A stretch of 64,000 bases of DNA, taken from the NCBI RefSeq assembly GCF_008831285.2, contig NC_045143.1, positions 10,487,503-10,551,502 of the forward strand, given 5' to 3'. The translations under genes were made by a program, and so were the position numbers. Under the pieces are notes generated by a model. It was not told the origin of the DNA. It ran no database searches and was given only the letters and a program-made list of their open reading frames with translations. Below, in pieces: positions 10,519-22,231 of the stretch. Source of the stretch: Nymphaea colorata. Lineage: Eukaryota > Streptophyta > Magnoliopsida > Nymphaeales > Nymphaeaceae. Position 1 is the first letter of the stretch. Each line of letters starts with the position of its first letter.

Positions 10519-12970
10519 ACGGCATCAAATAAGTGGTAAACTGTCCGTGGTTGCAACAAAATTTTTTCCTCCTCCTTGTTTTGTATTTTGTGGACAGCCT
10601 TTCACCTTGCATTTTCCTGTTCTATTACTAAGCTTCTCAGGCTAAGAACGTCAAAATTTTGTGATTTCGTTATTTGTTATGGTTGTGTTATATGCTGGAA
10701 AATCTGTTATAAATATCCAGTTTAGTCTTTTCTATGTTGGTTCAGTTAATCGAAGGAACTGAAGGTACGGACCTGATTGCCTTGTGGGAGTCCTGAGTGG
10801 GCTGTTGGTGCGAGTCATTTCGCGTGGGTTGAGAGAGGGTGTGTTTGGATGCAAGGCAAAGAAGCTGGGAAAATTTTCGTATGCAGACTTGCACGGGGGA
10901 ACTTTTTTCCCGGGAGACACTTTTACCTGTTTGGATTTATGCTCATTTTAGTTTGATTATTTAGATTTGGTGTAATAGACGTCCACAGTTAGCTCAGATA
11001 GATGGTAAAACAAAATGGATTAAGAGCCGAAAGCTGGATTGCCATGACGCTGCTGAAGAGACGGCATTCGTAGCAATTCATGGATGCAAGACACCACATG
11101 TCTAACTTCTAACAGTTGCTTCTTTGCACATTGAGAATGGAACGCGTATGTAGTCCAGTGACTTCAATATGTTTGTCGATAACAAGTAGAAGTCATAAGT
11201 CATAAATCCACAATTTTTACGAGCAAGAACGCTAAGAATAAATTCAAGTAATAAGCAAGGCTGACTGGATCCAGGGTTCTTCAACTTAATATCTCATATT
11301 CCTTTTCGAGATGGATGTATGCATTCTTCTTGCAAAAAATCTGATGTGATTTTGTCAGATTAAAAACAATATTAATTGTCATTCCAATTTAATCAAACCC
11401 GTAAGGCTAAAACAATATTCATAATTACTTCATATCTTTTTGGGAATAAGAATATGGTGCTGTTGAATCATGTTTTATGAGAACATATATTTTAAGAAAA
11501 TAATGTTATTTTATCGAAATCCTCTAATAGTTCAAAATTGAGACTTTTTACCTTCGTGAATCAGCCTTCATTATGTCAAATCTCGTTGCTATTAGATTGC
11601 AAATGATCACATTTAGTCACACTGATACCATGATGCAGCTGCTCGAAGAAAGATAAGGGTGTTTAGTTTCAGATCTAAGATCTGAGATGATTTGAGATCA
11701 TTGGAAATCTCAAATCTTCAGATTTCAAGTCTGATGCTCCCTCCCATCTGAATTCAAATCTAAGATTGACCCTAAACCGATCTCAAATCCACCCTTTTAC
11801 ATAGTAGCAAAATCCCGTGTTTGGGTATGGTGTGGGTCCCTCAGAAAAGGATCTTAGATCAGTTTTGGATCTAAGATCCGAGGCTATCAAAGACACGCAT
11901 AGGAAATTTTAGTTCACAACATTGAGTAATAAATTACTAGCGTCGTAAATAAGCTTCAAACACTGACACAGTGACCAAATATTTGATATGTCAAACAATG
12001 GCTCATGTTCAAGTCAAAAATCATGTTCAAGTATATGACCAAATTTGCCCTTGACGTACAGAAAACAATATGACATCTAGAAACACTATGTTTAATATCG
12101 TAAGCAGAAGTTGTTTGCAAATAAATGTATAGAGATTCTTGAAACTATTCAAAAGTAGCGTTGTAAGAAATCACAAAATTTTGAGGTGGAAATAGAATTT
12201 TATGAGCCAACAAATTTAAAAATGTTAAATAAACTCGTTTCATAAAATGTAATATTAAATGCTACTGGAAATGCTGAATGAAATTATATCATTTCAGTGG
12301 TCTTCACCTGTTGCAGGCATGGATGTCTTCATAGTGAATTAACTAGGGATGAAAATATGCTCTTTTGTCTTGATAGTATCTTATACAATTTTAACAAGTA
12401 ACCAAGCTTTTTTCTTTTTCCATTGGGCTGAAATGCTATCCTCATTTTTCTGACCAAGACTGCCAATAATTTTAGCCTCATACTATAAATTTAGTCAGAA
12501 AAGCAATGGCTCAAAACAACTGGGCAAAAGATCTAAAAGCTGCATAGAACTTTTTAATATATGGAATAAAGCTTTTAGTTCATAACATAAAGCCAACTTT
12601 AGCGCAGTATCACCATTTTCTTTTGGAGTATTTAAGCAGAAATACTCTCACCTTGCCTAACATCACCTATGAATTGGAAAGCTACATTAATTGATGTAGT
12701 GGTAAGGAGGATCGTCTCCTCTGAATCAGGAATCAACAAACTTCAATTAAAAATAATAATAATAATGAATATTTGTCAACAAAAACATAAGCAACCCTCC
12801 TCTAATTCACGGTTTTTCCTCTTATTCTTTGATTCTCAAAAACTAAAGACCCTAATAACCCAACGTTAAGTATTTATACCTCTACCTAAAACCAAATAAG
12901 AAATAGATCTAAATATTTGGATCCAAAATATCCTAAATGGCTAAGTTAGCCTCGAGAAGGGCTGATCCTG
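10519..12970. other. Intergenic, no gene seen
   Basis: 10519-10740 is the likely 3' UTR of eIF3g. 10830-10920 has a short GTGTTTGGAT...CTGTTTGGATT structure typical of tiny transposon remnants. 11657-11897 is listed separately as an inverted-repeat element. The rest is AT-rich without recognisable content. Confidence 0.45.
11657..11897. mobile_element. Small inverted-repeat element (GGGTGTTTAG type)
   Basis: The left end GGGTGTTTAGTTTCAGATCT and the reverse complement of the right end (GCGTGTCTTTGATAGCCTCG, then GATC) match loosely and the body is full of AGATCTAAGATC words. A related element lies at 34916-35193. It is non-coding and presumed to be a MITE; the target duplication is not clear. 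Confidence 0.4.
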
Positions 12971-13056
12971 TGCCGTCTTAGTTATGCCTTGCAAGCATCA
13001 TAGTTTTCCTTTACTGTTCATTTCACATGGCTTGAATTTCCTACATGTATTCCAAC

Positions 13057-13386
13057 CATTGTCACAAAAAAACGTGTACGAGTATTATATGGCGAGGAAT
13101 TTCTCAGGTATAATACGAAAAAATTGTATATCTTGGGAATATCTTGGTGAATTTTTAAAAAATTTAAAACTTTTAATAAACGTTGAAAATTATTAAAAAA
13201 TTAAATTAACAATAAAACGGCAAAAAATGGGGAAAAACGGGTATAATACATATAATACGGGTATTATACATATTTTTTGTTTTTTGGCATTTTTTTAATG
13301 TGTTTTTTTCACGTTTTATACGGCGGACTTGTTTTTCACGTTTTATACATGTTTTTTTCGAATAAAACATGTTTTTTTGTAACAAT
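13057..13386. mobile_element. hAT-like MITE, next to or inside the gypsy remnant
   Basis: The arms are inverted: left (C)ATTGTCACAAAAAAACGTGT, right end reverse-complemented TTGTTACAAAAAAACATGT. The element is flanked by a direct repeat TTCCAAC at 13050-13056 and 13387-13393 (7-8 bp), a duplication size typical of hAT elements. The body is rich in GTATAATACG, ACGTTTTATAC and T-runs, with no coding capacity. It lies at or within the 3' end of the minus-strand gypsy element, so it inserted after the gypsy did. Confidence 0.65.
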
Positions 13387-14725
13387 TTCCAACAATAGAA
13401 TTGATGATAGGTGGTAGCTGACTAACCTGAGTGGCAGGGGCAAAATCAACAATATGCACATGAGTTTTACCATAGACAATCTGAAAAAAAGTCATACTAG
13501 TGGACATATTAATAGAATTGTTATAAGCAAACTCAGCTTACGGTGGTATAAGATCCCAAGTCTTGACATGATCCCCAAATTCCCTAGACTGCAGTCAATT
13601 CCCTATGCTGTGATTAACCACCTTAGTATGACCATCTGTCTAGAAATGGGATTCCCTACTAAACTGCAACTTTGTTTTCAATAAAGCCGACAAAGAACAA
13701 TAAAAATGTTCTAAGAAATGGGTGCCTCTATCTGAAGTGTAGGAGGATGCAACAAAAGAAGCATAAGTTGTACGCATACAAAGGATGAAAAGTGACATTT
13801 CGAACAGTCGATTGATTCAAGAATGGAATCAGACCTCTTAATAGTCTTAGACCTCTTAATAGTCTTAGGCAAGCCTACCACAAAATCCATAGACACATTC
13901 TCTCACCGGCAATCGATCGGGAAAAAAAAGTTCAATATATAATCCAACATTCTTTGCCCTTTACTAAGTTAGGCACACACGACAACTCTTGACAAAATGA
14001 GACACATCACGACATATTTGTTTTGCTAAAAATATCGTTCAGACACTAAAACAAATGTTGTATCATGACCAAGATGACCAGATATATCATTGGAATGTCA
14101 ATCAAGAAAAAGCCCAAGAGATGAATCAAGAATACACAACCAGTTTCAATTGAAGATCACTTCTAGATGGCTAGAAAAGCAAGTTTTCCCAAATATTTTT
14201 GAAATATAAATCAATGAGATATAAGTCTTTACAAACTTCAAATCTCACAACCTGGATGGTTATGATGCTTAGAACATTAGCCTTACGACTAAGGGCATCA
14301 GCTATGTTATTCAAAGCTCTTGCCTGGTACTTAATAGGGGAAAAAAAAAAATCTTGCAAAAACGCAATCCACTTTGGCATGGGGGGCACAAACTTTCTTT
14401 TGACTATTTAAAAACCGTAATGCCTCATGCTCGGTATAAAGAACAAACTCTTTGTAAATCAAATAATATCTTCAATGCCAAAGAGCCTCAACAACAACAT
14501 GAAACTAAAAGCCATAGGTAAAGTAATTGCACTTGGCCATCGATAGTTTCGCACTAAAGAAAGCAATATGCCGATGGTTTTGGCTCAACACTTCTCTTAT
14601 GCCTAGATTTGAGGCACTACACTCAACTTCGAAGACTTGAAGAAATTCAGGAAGAGCCAAACTTGTGGCACGCAGTCCAAAAAAAATTTAGTATCTTTGA
14701 TACACTTTGTGGGTGTCATAAAAAC

Positions 14726-15269
14726 CAATGTTATCAAAGACGTAGCGTATCGCGTATTGGTAGGGCCGACCTATTCGTCGTATCGTGATGTATGTAAAAT
14801 TAATTTTTAAATTTTTAAAAAAATATTAAAAATTCATAAAAATAGAAAAAAATCATAAAAATTCCAAAAATTCCAAAAAAATCAAGAAAAATGTATTTAA
14901 AGGAACATTCATGTATATGAAGTATGAAGTGTGAACAACACATTCCAAAATAAGAAATCAAACATTCAAAATAACATAATAAGCAGCAGAAGAGAATTCG
15001 ATTATATCACAATTCATAAGTTCAAAAGTTAAAACATATAGTGTTTAGAAACAAGAAAAGAAAGAGAGAGGAGCGTAGGTTTTAAAAGAACACGCAAAAA
15101 AGGGGCCTTTTTAATTTTACCCCCGCATCGTACGATACGGGGGTATATCGCATGTATCATGCGATACGGACGATATGCGTACGATACACATGCATATCGT
15201 GTATCGAACGTGTGTCATATAGGTTTCTTTGACATATACGATACGTATTGTATGATACAGATAACATTG
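14726..15269. mobile_element. GTATCG-rich hAT-like MITE nested in gypsy pol
   Basis: The ends are perfect 10-bp inverted repeats (CAATGTTATC ... GATAACATTG). The body has an AT-rich core flanked by arms packed with GTATCG/CGATAC words, such as GCATCGTACGATACGGGGG. It separates the reverse transcriptase and RNase H parts of the gypsy remnant. The flanking 8-mers ATAAAAAC and TGTAAAAC match at only 5 of 8 positions, so the target duplication is decayed. Its arms and termini resemble the element at 61729-62448. Confidence 0.7.
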
Positions 15270-16789
15270 TGTAAAACCTTCGGGCTTCCCCTACAGTTTT
15301 TAGGGTTGGTCAATCTATTGGACATTTGAAGGATCAACTACTATGCCATCAACAGAAACCACAAAACCTATAAAAACAAAAATTTGAGACGAGAAAATAC
15401 ACTTCTTGGCATTTACTAAAACCCTTTCTTTTCTAAGGGCCTTTAGAACTTGTTTCAAATGTGTTCAATGTGCCGACTCTATGGGACTGTAGACAAGAAT
15501 GCTATTAAAATATACAACTACAAACTTTCCAAGGAATTGTCATGAAACATGTGGCATGGTATGCATGAATGTGCTAAGTGAATTGGCTAACTTAAAAGTC
15601 ATCACTAACCACTCAAAAAGCCCATGCATGGTTTTAAAAGCACTTTGCCTTTCTAATAAGACTTTGATGGTAACTGCTATTAAGGTCAATCTTATTGTTT
15701 TAACTGAAGGACAGAAAAATGGCATTTGATTGTGATTTTATTTATGGTCCTTCTATCGACACACATGCGCTTTTATCTGTCTTTCTTAAGGGTAAGCCAG
15801 GCCAGCGCTATACAAAGATTGACATTGTTCCTAATAAACTATTTTTGCAATAACTCCTCTACTTGAAGTTGTATCTTTACATTGTCTGCTAGGTTCAAAC
15901 AGTAGGCAGGCAAGTTAGGAAGACTAGATCCTGAGATAAAATAAAATATATGGCACATTGCTCGAACCTCACAAGAGGGAGGCCATTTGGGAGATCATCA
16001 GACATGATGTCAGCAAACTCCCAAAGTAGGGGTTGGATGCTTGAAAGCATGTCAGTAGGAACAATTGTGGTATGCTTTGCCACAAGAGTTAGATAATAAC
16101 CATCGTTCCTACAAGAATCCAAAAACTCATTCTGTAAGAGACAATAAACCTTGTGGCCTTGAACGTTTTACCTGCGATGCGGTTCCCTAACTCCTAGAGA
16201 AGAAGTTTAGTGTTAGTCTCATGCATCCTAAAAGCATAGGTATTATCGTGGCCATCATGGATAGTCATCCTATACTGTTAAGATCTCTCTGACAACACAT
16301 GACACACATCTATGGGAGTTACATCACACCATACACTATCTTTGCAATGTGGTCCTATAGAAAATTTAATTAAATACCAACTCACAAAAGGATACTCATT
16401 CCCTTTTTGAACCACAACATTTTGTAGGGATGATAATGTTTTTACTTGAGGTTTAAAAGATCAACCAGGGAAGCCAATACTATATTCTCACATGCCTCAC
16501 TATCAAGCACCACATTATAAATTTGACCCTCACACTTCCAATGTTTGTGAAATATGACATTCAAAAAACACTTGCTATTATATGAGGCACGCGAAGTAGA
16601 TAATGCAAACTTGATGGAAACCAAATGTTGACATCATTCCCATCAATTTCACAAAGTCACCATCTCCCTCAGGACACTCACTAGCCGAAGACTAAGACTG
16701 CCCATCCATGCCATGATGATGATCGTCCTGTGCATGCTTTTGATATGCTAAATTAGTACACAATATAGTCTAACCCATAGCAACGAAAA

Positions 16790-17560
16790 TAAAGTTTGGA
16801 TTGTTCGTGAATCTTTACTTTTGGTCCAAGAAACTCTTCACAGAGACGTCGATGCCCTGCAGTCGATGAAACACGAGAGATCTCTTCATATGCAGAATAC
16901 TCACCGTCTACAAGCCCGCCTTGAGATCGTTTCCTCTGCCTTCTACAGACCTCCACCCGCAAGGTCAATGGACCAAATTTGCTTAGTGTGATCGCAGCTG
17001 CCAAAAGTGTGTCCAGAGACCGCGGAGCGTGCATTGCCGCTATGATGCTGGAGCAAACCATTGCACCCACGATGACTGTTAAAAAAATGGTATGTACTAC
17101 CTTTCGTCATCAGGACAGGCTCCAGATTCTTCTAGATTTGCCCGATCTCCACTATCGTTGCTTGGTGAGCATGAAGCTGTGAGCAGCAAACACCTTTTCA
17201 AGGGAGAGAGGGATGGCCTAGATTGATCTGCCGTCAACAGGCACATCTCCTTAGGCAAGCTGCCAACACAGAATGTTGCATCCTGGAATGCTTTCATATA
17301 TCCCTGAAGATTGTACGAAAATGTTAAGGTTTTGTAGGTGAAATCTATATAATCGAACACGATGGAGTGAAGCTGGTTCTCTGTCCATGGTTCTTCTGCA
17401 AAAATTTCTGTAGCCACCTGCTATGGGCGTAGAGAAAACAAGTTGTTGCATCGCTGAGGGAGGAGAACGAGATGAAGGGTGTGTCCTGCGTCTTCTCTCT
17501 CCACCGGCGAAAGACCTTCATCGGAAGCTTCATCATCTCTACAGAAACAAAACTTTGAAT
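16790..17560 (-). pseudogene. UPF0496 gene fragment, broken, lodged in the gypsy element
   Basis: Minus-strand frames read, in order, MKLPMKVFRRWREKTQDTPF and SFSSLSDATTCFLYAHS (start of UPF0496), QLHSIVFDYIDFTYKTLTFS with YNLQGYMKAF, then, after frame changes and stops, GAMVCSSIIAAMHAPRSLDT and AAAITLSKFGPLT (the hydrophobic hairpin). The equivalents in the intact gene at 84-1064 are FRRWRKRTEDGSSVSFHSLS, YLDLSYKTLSFLYDMQGCLK and GAVVCSSIAAAVHAPP. The copy loses frame after TCFL, again before the hairpin, and lacks a clear C-terminal part. It has the same orientation as the gag (17890-17640) and protease (16640-16230) parts flanking it. Confidence 0.82.
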
Positions 17561-18122
17561 GTCAAACAGAAAGAAAGAAAATGGGAGTAAACATAAAGGA
17601 AACGAGAGAATAGCGTTCGATGTTATTTTGTACCGACGGTAGGCTTGCATGGTCAAGAGGAACAAAGTTGGCGCTCATCAACCGCTTCATCTTCTCTCAA
17701 ACATGAATTATCGACGATCCCTGCCACTCTCATGCCTTCTACGGCTCTGTCCACCATATCTGCACTATTTACTAAACCCAATAGACGGCTAGCCACAATC
17801 ACCACCTTCCTCATTTTTGCCACCTCATATAGCTCAAAGTAGCTCTCTATGGACTGTACACAGCTGTAATTAAGCTTAGCATCCAATCTACCTTTAAATT
17901 CATGAAGACCAATGTTGAGTTCGTAAGTGTTGAGTCACTCTGTTGCCTTCTCATGTCACAACGTGAATAGGGGCAATATCGTTTGGATTATAAATCATTC
18001 GGTCCATACGTACGGGGTCATTGTATCGGTTTGGCGATCCATACGGCAATTCGGTCTATATCCAAGGCCATTTCTCATTTTCATTTAAAAAGGAAGTACA
18101 AATATCATGAAATATTTGAATA

Positions 18123-18125
<3 letters not shown>

Positions 18126-18172
<47 letters not shown>
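18126..18172. repeat. (TA)n microsatellite
   Basis: About 47 bases of uninterrupted alternating A and T, just downstream of the CHUP1-like gene at 18265-20219. Confidence 0.95.
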
Positions 18173-18175
<3 letters not shown>

Positions 18176-18264
18176 CATGCAGCTCGCACGAGTCAGTACA
18201 TTAAACTAATTGCAAATTACAATTTTTCAGTTTTGTGGACATCTGCATATACAATATTCACTGG

Positions 18265-20219
18265 TTAGGTGTGAAATCTATTACCACTGCCCTTGGCCCA
18301 CCTCTTGAGCTTGTGGCAGAACTTCCTCTTTGTGATGTTGGGTTGGCTTTTTGGCTCAACATGAAGTGGGATGTCGCCCATCTCCACAGTGCTTGAATCG
18401 TCCCCGATGTCTACACTAGTGCTCTTGTCATCAGCCTCTTCGTATTCCACAGTTCCCTCCTTTTCCTTCTCTTCAATTTCCCACATCCTCTTCTTCTCCT
18501 CCTCTTGCTTCCTTATTAGTTCATACCTTAAGCATGCATTACTCCACCTCAGGTAGATCACTTCGCCAATATCTGGAGAATGAACCATTTGTAGCTGCTC
18601 TATTTGCTTTAATAAGTTCTCATTTGTGATCCTTAGCCTCTTTGCATATTTCTCCATCGCCGTCTCTGCTTCCAGGTGCCTCTGTACATAACAAGCATTT
18701 AGAGATGGTTAAGATGAACATTATGACCCATAGAAAACCTTCTCGATTTCTAGCCTAATGCATTGACACAGTTGGGAGGGAAATATCTGTTTCATGGTTT
18801 GATAGAAAACATGAATGCAATATAAGAAAAACAAGTGCGTTTGTCAAGTTAATATCAGTCCAAACTATAAACCGCAATTTTCTCCCCTGTTTTTTTAATC
18901 TAACTGCATTCTCAATAAAGAAAACAATATGTTCCAAAATGTGCTGATATCTGTGACAATTGTACAGACAGCAAGCACAAGTTGCAGGCACAGCTGGATT
19001 GTGAAATTACCATGTTCATATGATTAACAAGTGTCGCTGATAATCAGTAGATGGTTCATGTAGTTGATAAGTTTTATGAGCAATAAAACATAACGTCGTC
19101 GATTCTTTTGCTATTTGAAAAAGTACTGGATTTTGTGGCAATACTAATGTTCTTTGTTGAGTTTTGATCTTTGAGAATATTTCAATATTACTTTAACCGC
19201 TATTCTGATACACACAGCAGATTCAGACCATCAGAATTCCCCACCTGAGCCATGGAGGAAGTTAAGCTCTCTAGTGTGCTAAGCTTCTTCACTAATTCAG
19301 CCTTCTCGCCCTGCAACTTTACATTTGTGAGTCTGAGTTCCGCAACCTCATCTTTTAACTCTCTGATCTCAGAGAACTTCCTCCTCATCTCTCTTTCATT
19401 CCGCGACTTAACTGCCACTCTTGACTGCAGGATGACAGCCCGCGGGCGAAGTCTAGGCAGTCGCTCTTTCTTCTTCGAGCGGCTTCTGATTACGTGCTCA
19501 AGCACCATGATCCTGGCTCTGGCTTCGCTGAGCTCCTCAACAGTTGGACAATTACCGACCAGAGATTCCAACCGGCGAAGATGGTCTGCTTCCATGGCCT
19601 CAACCTTCAAGAACAGACAACTGACACGCTCAAGCAATGCCTCTTGAGGGTCGCTCTCGTGACTCGAGTCGCTTTCATTGTATTCACTGCTTGTGATATA
19701 GTTCTCTTCTGTACATGAACATAATCATAATAATAAGCAAAAATAAAGAACAAGGTCTTCATTGAATGGCGAGAAAACATAAAAATTAACTAAAGAATGT
19801 CATGGATAATTGATAGAATAATGGGAAGACAGGACAGTAAGCAAAGAAGAAGAAGAAGAAGAATAAAAAGAAGGTGGCATTGATAGAATGATGAGAAATA
19901 AACATAACAAGAAGCAGAAAAACAGAAAACACGGTTCTTATGAACTCAAACATGGCGATCGAGGGGAAAACAGAACTTCGTGTTGGGCATAATGATTACC
20001 TGTTGATCCATCAGACGAGGACGGGGACAAGGATGGTAATGGTGATGATGGAGAAGACGAAGAAGAGGACGATGATGAAGAGGGGAAGACATTTCTTTTC
20101 GATCTTTGGTAAAGAAAACAACCAACCAATGAAAAGGCTATAGAGAATGTTGCTTTCAGAACGGTAGGATTGATTAGTTCTGTTTTTTCCATTTGGAATC
20201 CGCCCCCAGGGAAGAACAT
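18265..20219 (-). CDS. CHUP1-like protein, short form A, three exons
   Basis: Predicted exons (minus): 20219-20000, 19708-19245, 18681-18265; phases join cleanly to give about 366 residues. CHUP1 anchors chloroplasts to actin from the outer envelope. Seen here: an N-terminal hydrophobic segment at about residues 19-37 (TVLKATFSIAFSLVGCFLY), a Ser-rich linker, a long coiled coil (EIRELKDEVAELRLTNVKLQ), the family signature DIGEVIYLRWSNACLRYEL, and a basic end KRKFCHKLKRWAKG. The protein stops there: the proline-rich stretch and C-terminal actin-related domain of CHUP1 are absent. The start could also be the ATG at 20192. The last exon corresponds to the last exon of the paralogue at 29775. Function beyond a membrane-anchored coiled-coil protein is inferred. 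Confidence 0.85.
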
Positions 20220-20461
20220 ATTTCTAGCAGATGCCGTAGGGAAAAGAGGGAAGAAGGTTAATTACCTTCATGGTTGAGATTACGAATCGTGAACGTGTTG
20301 GCATGGGTAAGAATCCCTTTCCCTCAATGTCTTCATGAATCGAGATGCTTCATGACCACTCATGCCATCTTTGGACATACGTTTACTCCTCCAGAAAAGA
20401 ATAACGAAACCCCAAGGCAATGAATTGGCTGATATTCAAAGATACTTCGTAGACTTCGACA

Positions 20462-20524
20462 AGGGCCTGTTTGTTTCCCTGGAGAACTACGGATTTTCCA
20501 TGGAATGTGAAACAAACGGCCCTG
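20462..20524. mobile_element. Tiny palindromic element upstream of CHUP1-like A
   Basis: AGGGCCTGTTTGTTTCCCTG at one end and the reverse complement of AAACAAACGGCCCT at the other form a foldback of about 63 bases. GGGCCTGTTTG ends are common on Tourist- or hAT-like plant MITEs. It sits in the presumed promoter region, about 240 bases before the start codon. Confidence 0.5.
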
Positions 20525-20599
20525 CCAATGAAAAGAACCATCTAATCTGCCCAAGTGATGCTAACATCAGAATCATCGAATTGCCGGACCTTCTCTGAG

Positions 20600-21407
20600 A
20601 ACTGGGTAGGCCAGTTCTGGATTTCACTGGCCAGTCTGAGAATCAAACCCCTTCCTAGTCTGGTTAGATATTACAGAAGAATTTTTTGGTCGGGTCTGAT
20701 TGAAGAAATACGAACCTAACCAGGCCTATGCTCGACAAAATTTCCTTCCTATGCTTTTTCTTTGGGTCTTAATTGAATTTTGAGTTGGATCCACTTCCGT
20801 TATGATGTTTTGCAAACTCTATAGTAGATCTTAATTGGAGCTTCAGTTGAGTGCGGTCTGCTGTGGCACTTCACAAACCATACCAGATCCATTTTTTAAC
20901 TGCAGATCCGAATAAATATTTAACAGCCTACTGATGTCAACGCCAGATTCTATTGAGCGGGACACCATTGTCGGTGCTACTGAATGGATTCGACACCGTT
21001 ACGTAAAAAAAAAAAATCCTCTATATATTATATACCACAAGATTGTAGCATACCACGAAGGAAAATGATTAAGATGCATTAAGGCATATTATCTAATATC
21101 ACAAGCGTGTGGTCATAGAAGCTAGCTCCCCTAAGTTGATAAACGCCTCTGACGGGCCATATTTCTGAATTTGGAAACATTTCTTTCCATAAATACAGAA
21201 ACAGTGTTGCAGTCTACGCAGCACTGAGTACCTTGCTGCAGCGTCGCTAACTTGAGGTATAAGTTTAGCACAGGGATTTTAAAAGATTGTCTTTTATAAC
21301 AAACAACTTTATTTGAATTAAGAGAAATGATACAATAAAGAGGCATTTTTTTTTATTTTCAAGATCAATGTAAAAAAATTGTCCAGCAATATACATACGT
21401 ACATACG

Positions 21408-21462
<55 letters not shown>

Positions 21463-22231
21463 ATTTCCAACCAAAATATCCAAGGTTAAATACAATAATT
21501 TACCAGTTACTAACACAAGATTTTTGACGTAGACATGATCTAAGGTACAAACCAAAGTGGTCCAAACCAAAAAAGTAGCGGACACCTCCTTTTTGGTGGC
21601 ATGGTGTAGAAGGGCTACAGATTGTCACCAATTCTTCAAACAAATGATTCCAACAATAATAACCTAGACATAACAAGAATGATACAGCACAGCCATGTTA
21701 GGATTTATGTCTATACAGTGGGTCGTCATTTCTTCCACAATGAGGCCAATAAAGGATGCTAAGATGGATCAACATGAATTTCGTAAGAGTATGGCAAGCA
21801 AGCCATTTTTCAGCTAAAAGAAAAAGAAAAATATGAAGCTTTCAGTGACAAATCATGACAAACATGACAATTGTTAGTATGCACTATGCAGTGACTTGCA
21901 CCAACCTTTTTGTGGCAACACAGAATGTAGGATAATGTTGAATGCAGCTAAGGCTGCCAAAAGTATCAATCCAGAAAGAAACAAGTCGTCTTGCTGCAAG
22001 GAAGTTGGTTAAAAATGCTTAGGAATTTGTTGCCCGAACCTTCTAGTATTGCATCTGCAATTGCATGTGCACATATACATACATGTTCACAAGCATGTTT
22101 ACATGTGAGTATGTGCCTATGGGAGTGCTTGGAAAAGAAAGCCCACTAATTCAATTCAATATAACAACTCCCAACTCAAAATCTACTTGAAGATCTCAAG
22201 GTCAATCAGTGAAGCAGACAAACCTCATGAC
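20600..22231. other. Intergenic between CHUP1-like A and FKBP19
   Basis: No gene is supported. 21408-21461 is a (TA)n(TG)n microsatellite. 22100-22231 is likely 3' UTR of FKBP19. Confidence 0.5.
21408..21461. repeat. (TA)n(TG)n compound microsatellite
   Basis: An alternating TA run passes directly into a TG run of about 40 bases. Confidence 0.95.

Larger units (their letters stand above)
13394..17890 (-). mobile_element. Degenerate Ty3/gypsy LTR retrotransposon (gag-pol remnant)
   Basis: Read on the minus strand the domains follow Ty3/gypsy order. Gag 17890-17640 has SIESYFELYEVAKMRKVVIV. Protease 16640-16230 has VVLDSEACENIV and later SIGPHCKDSVWCDVTPIDVC. Reverse transcriptase about 15720-15300 has GLFEWLVMTFKLANSLSTFM and GKFVVVYFNSILVYS. 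RNase H 14700-14240 has [12 protein letters not shown], then HIAFFSAKL and EFVLYTEHEALRFL. An integrase scrap at 13896-13830 reads MSMDFVVGLPKT. Stops and frameshifts are everywhere, and the catalytic YFDD of reverse transcriptase is YFNS. I found no LTRs. Interruptions are a UPF0496 pseudogene (16790-17560) and an inverted-repeat element (14726-15269). Confidence 0.85.
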
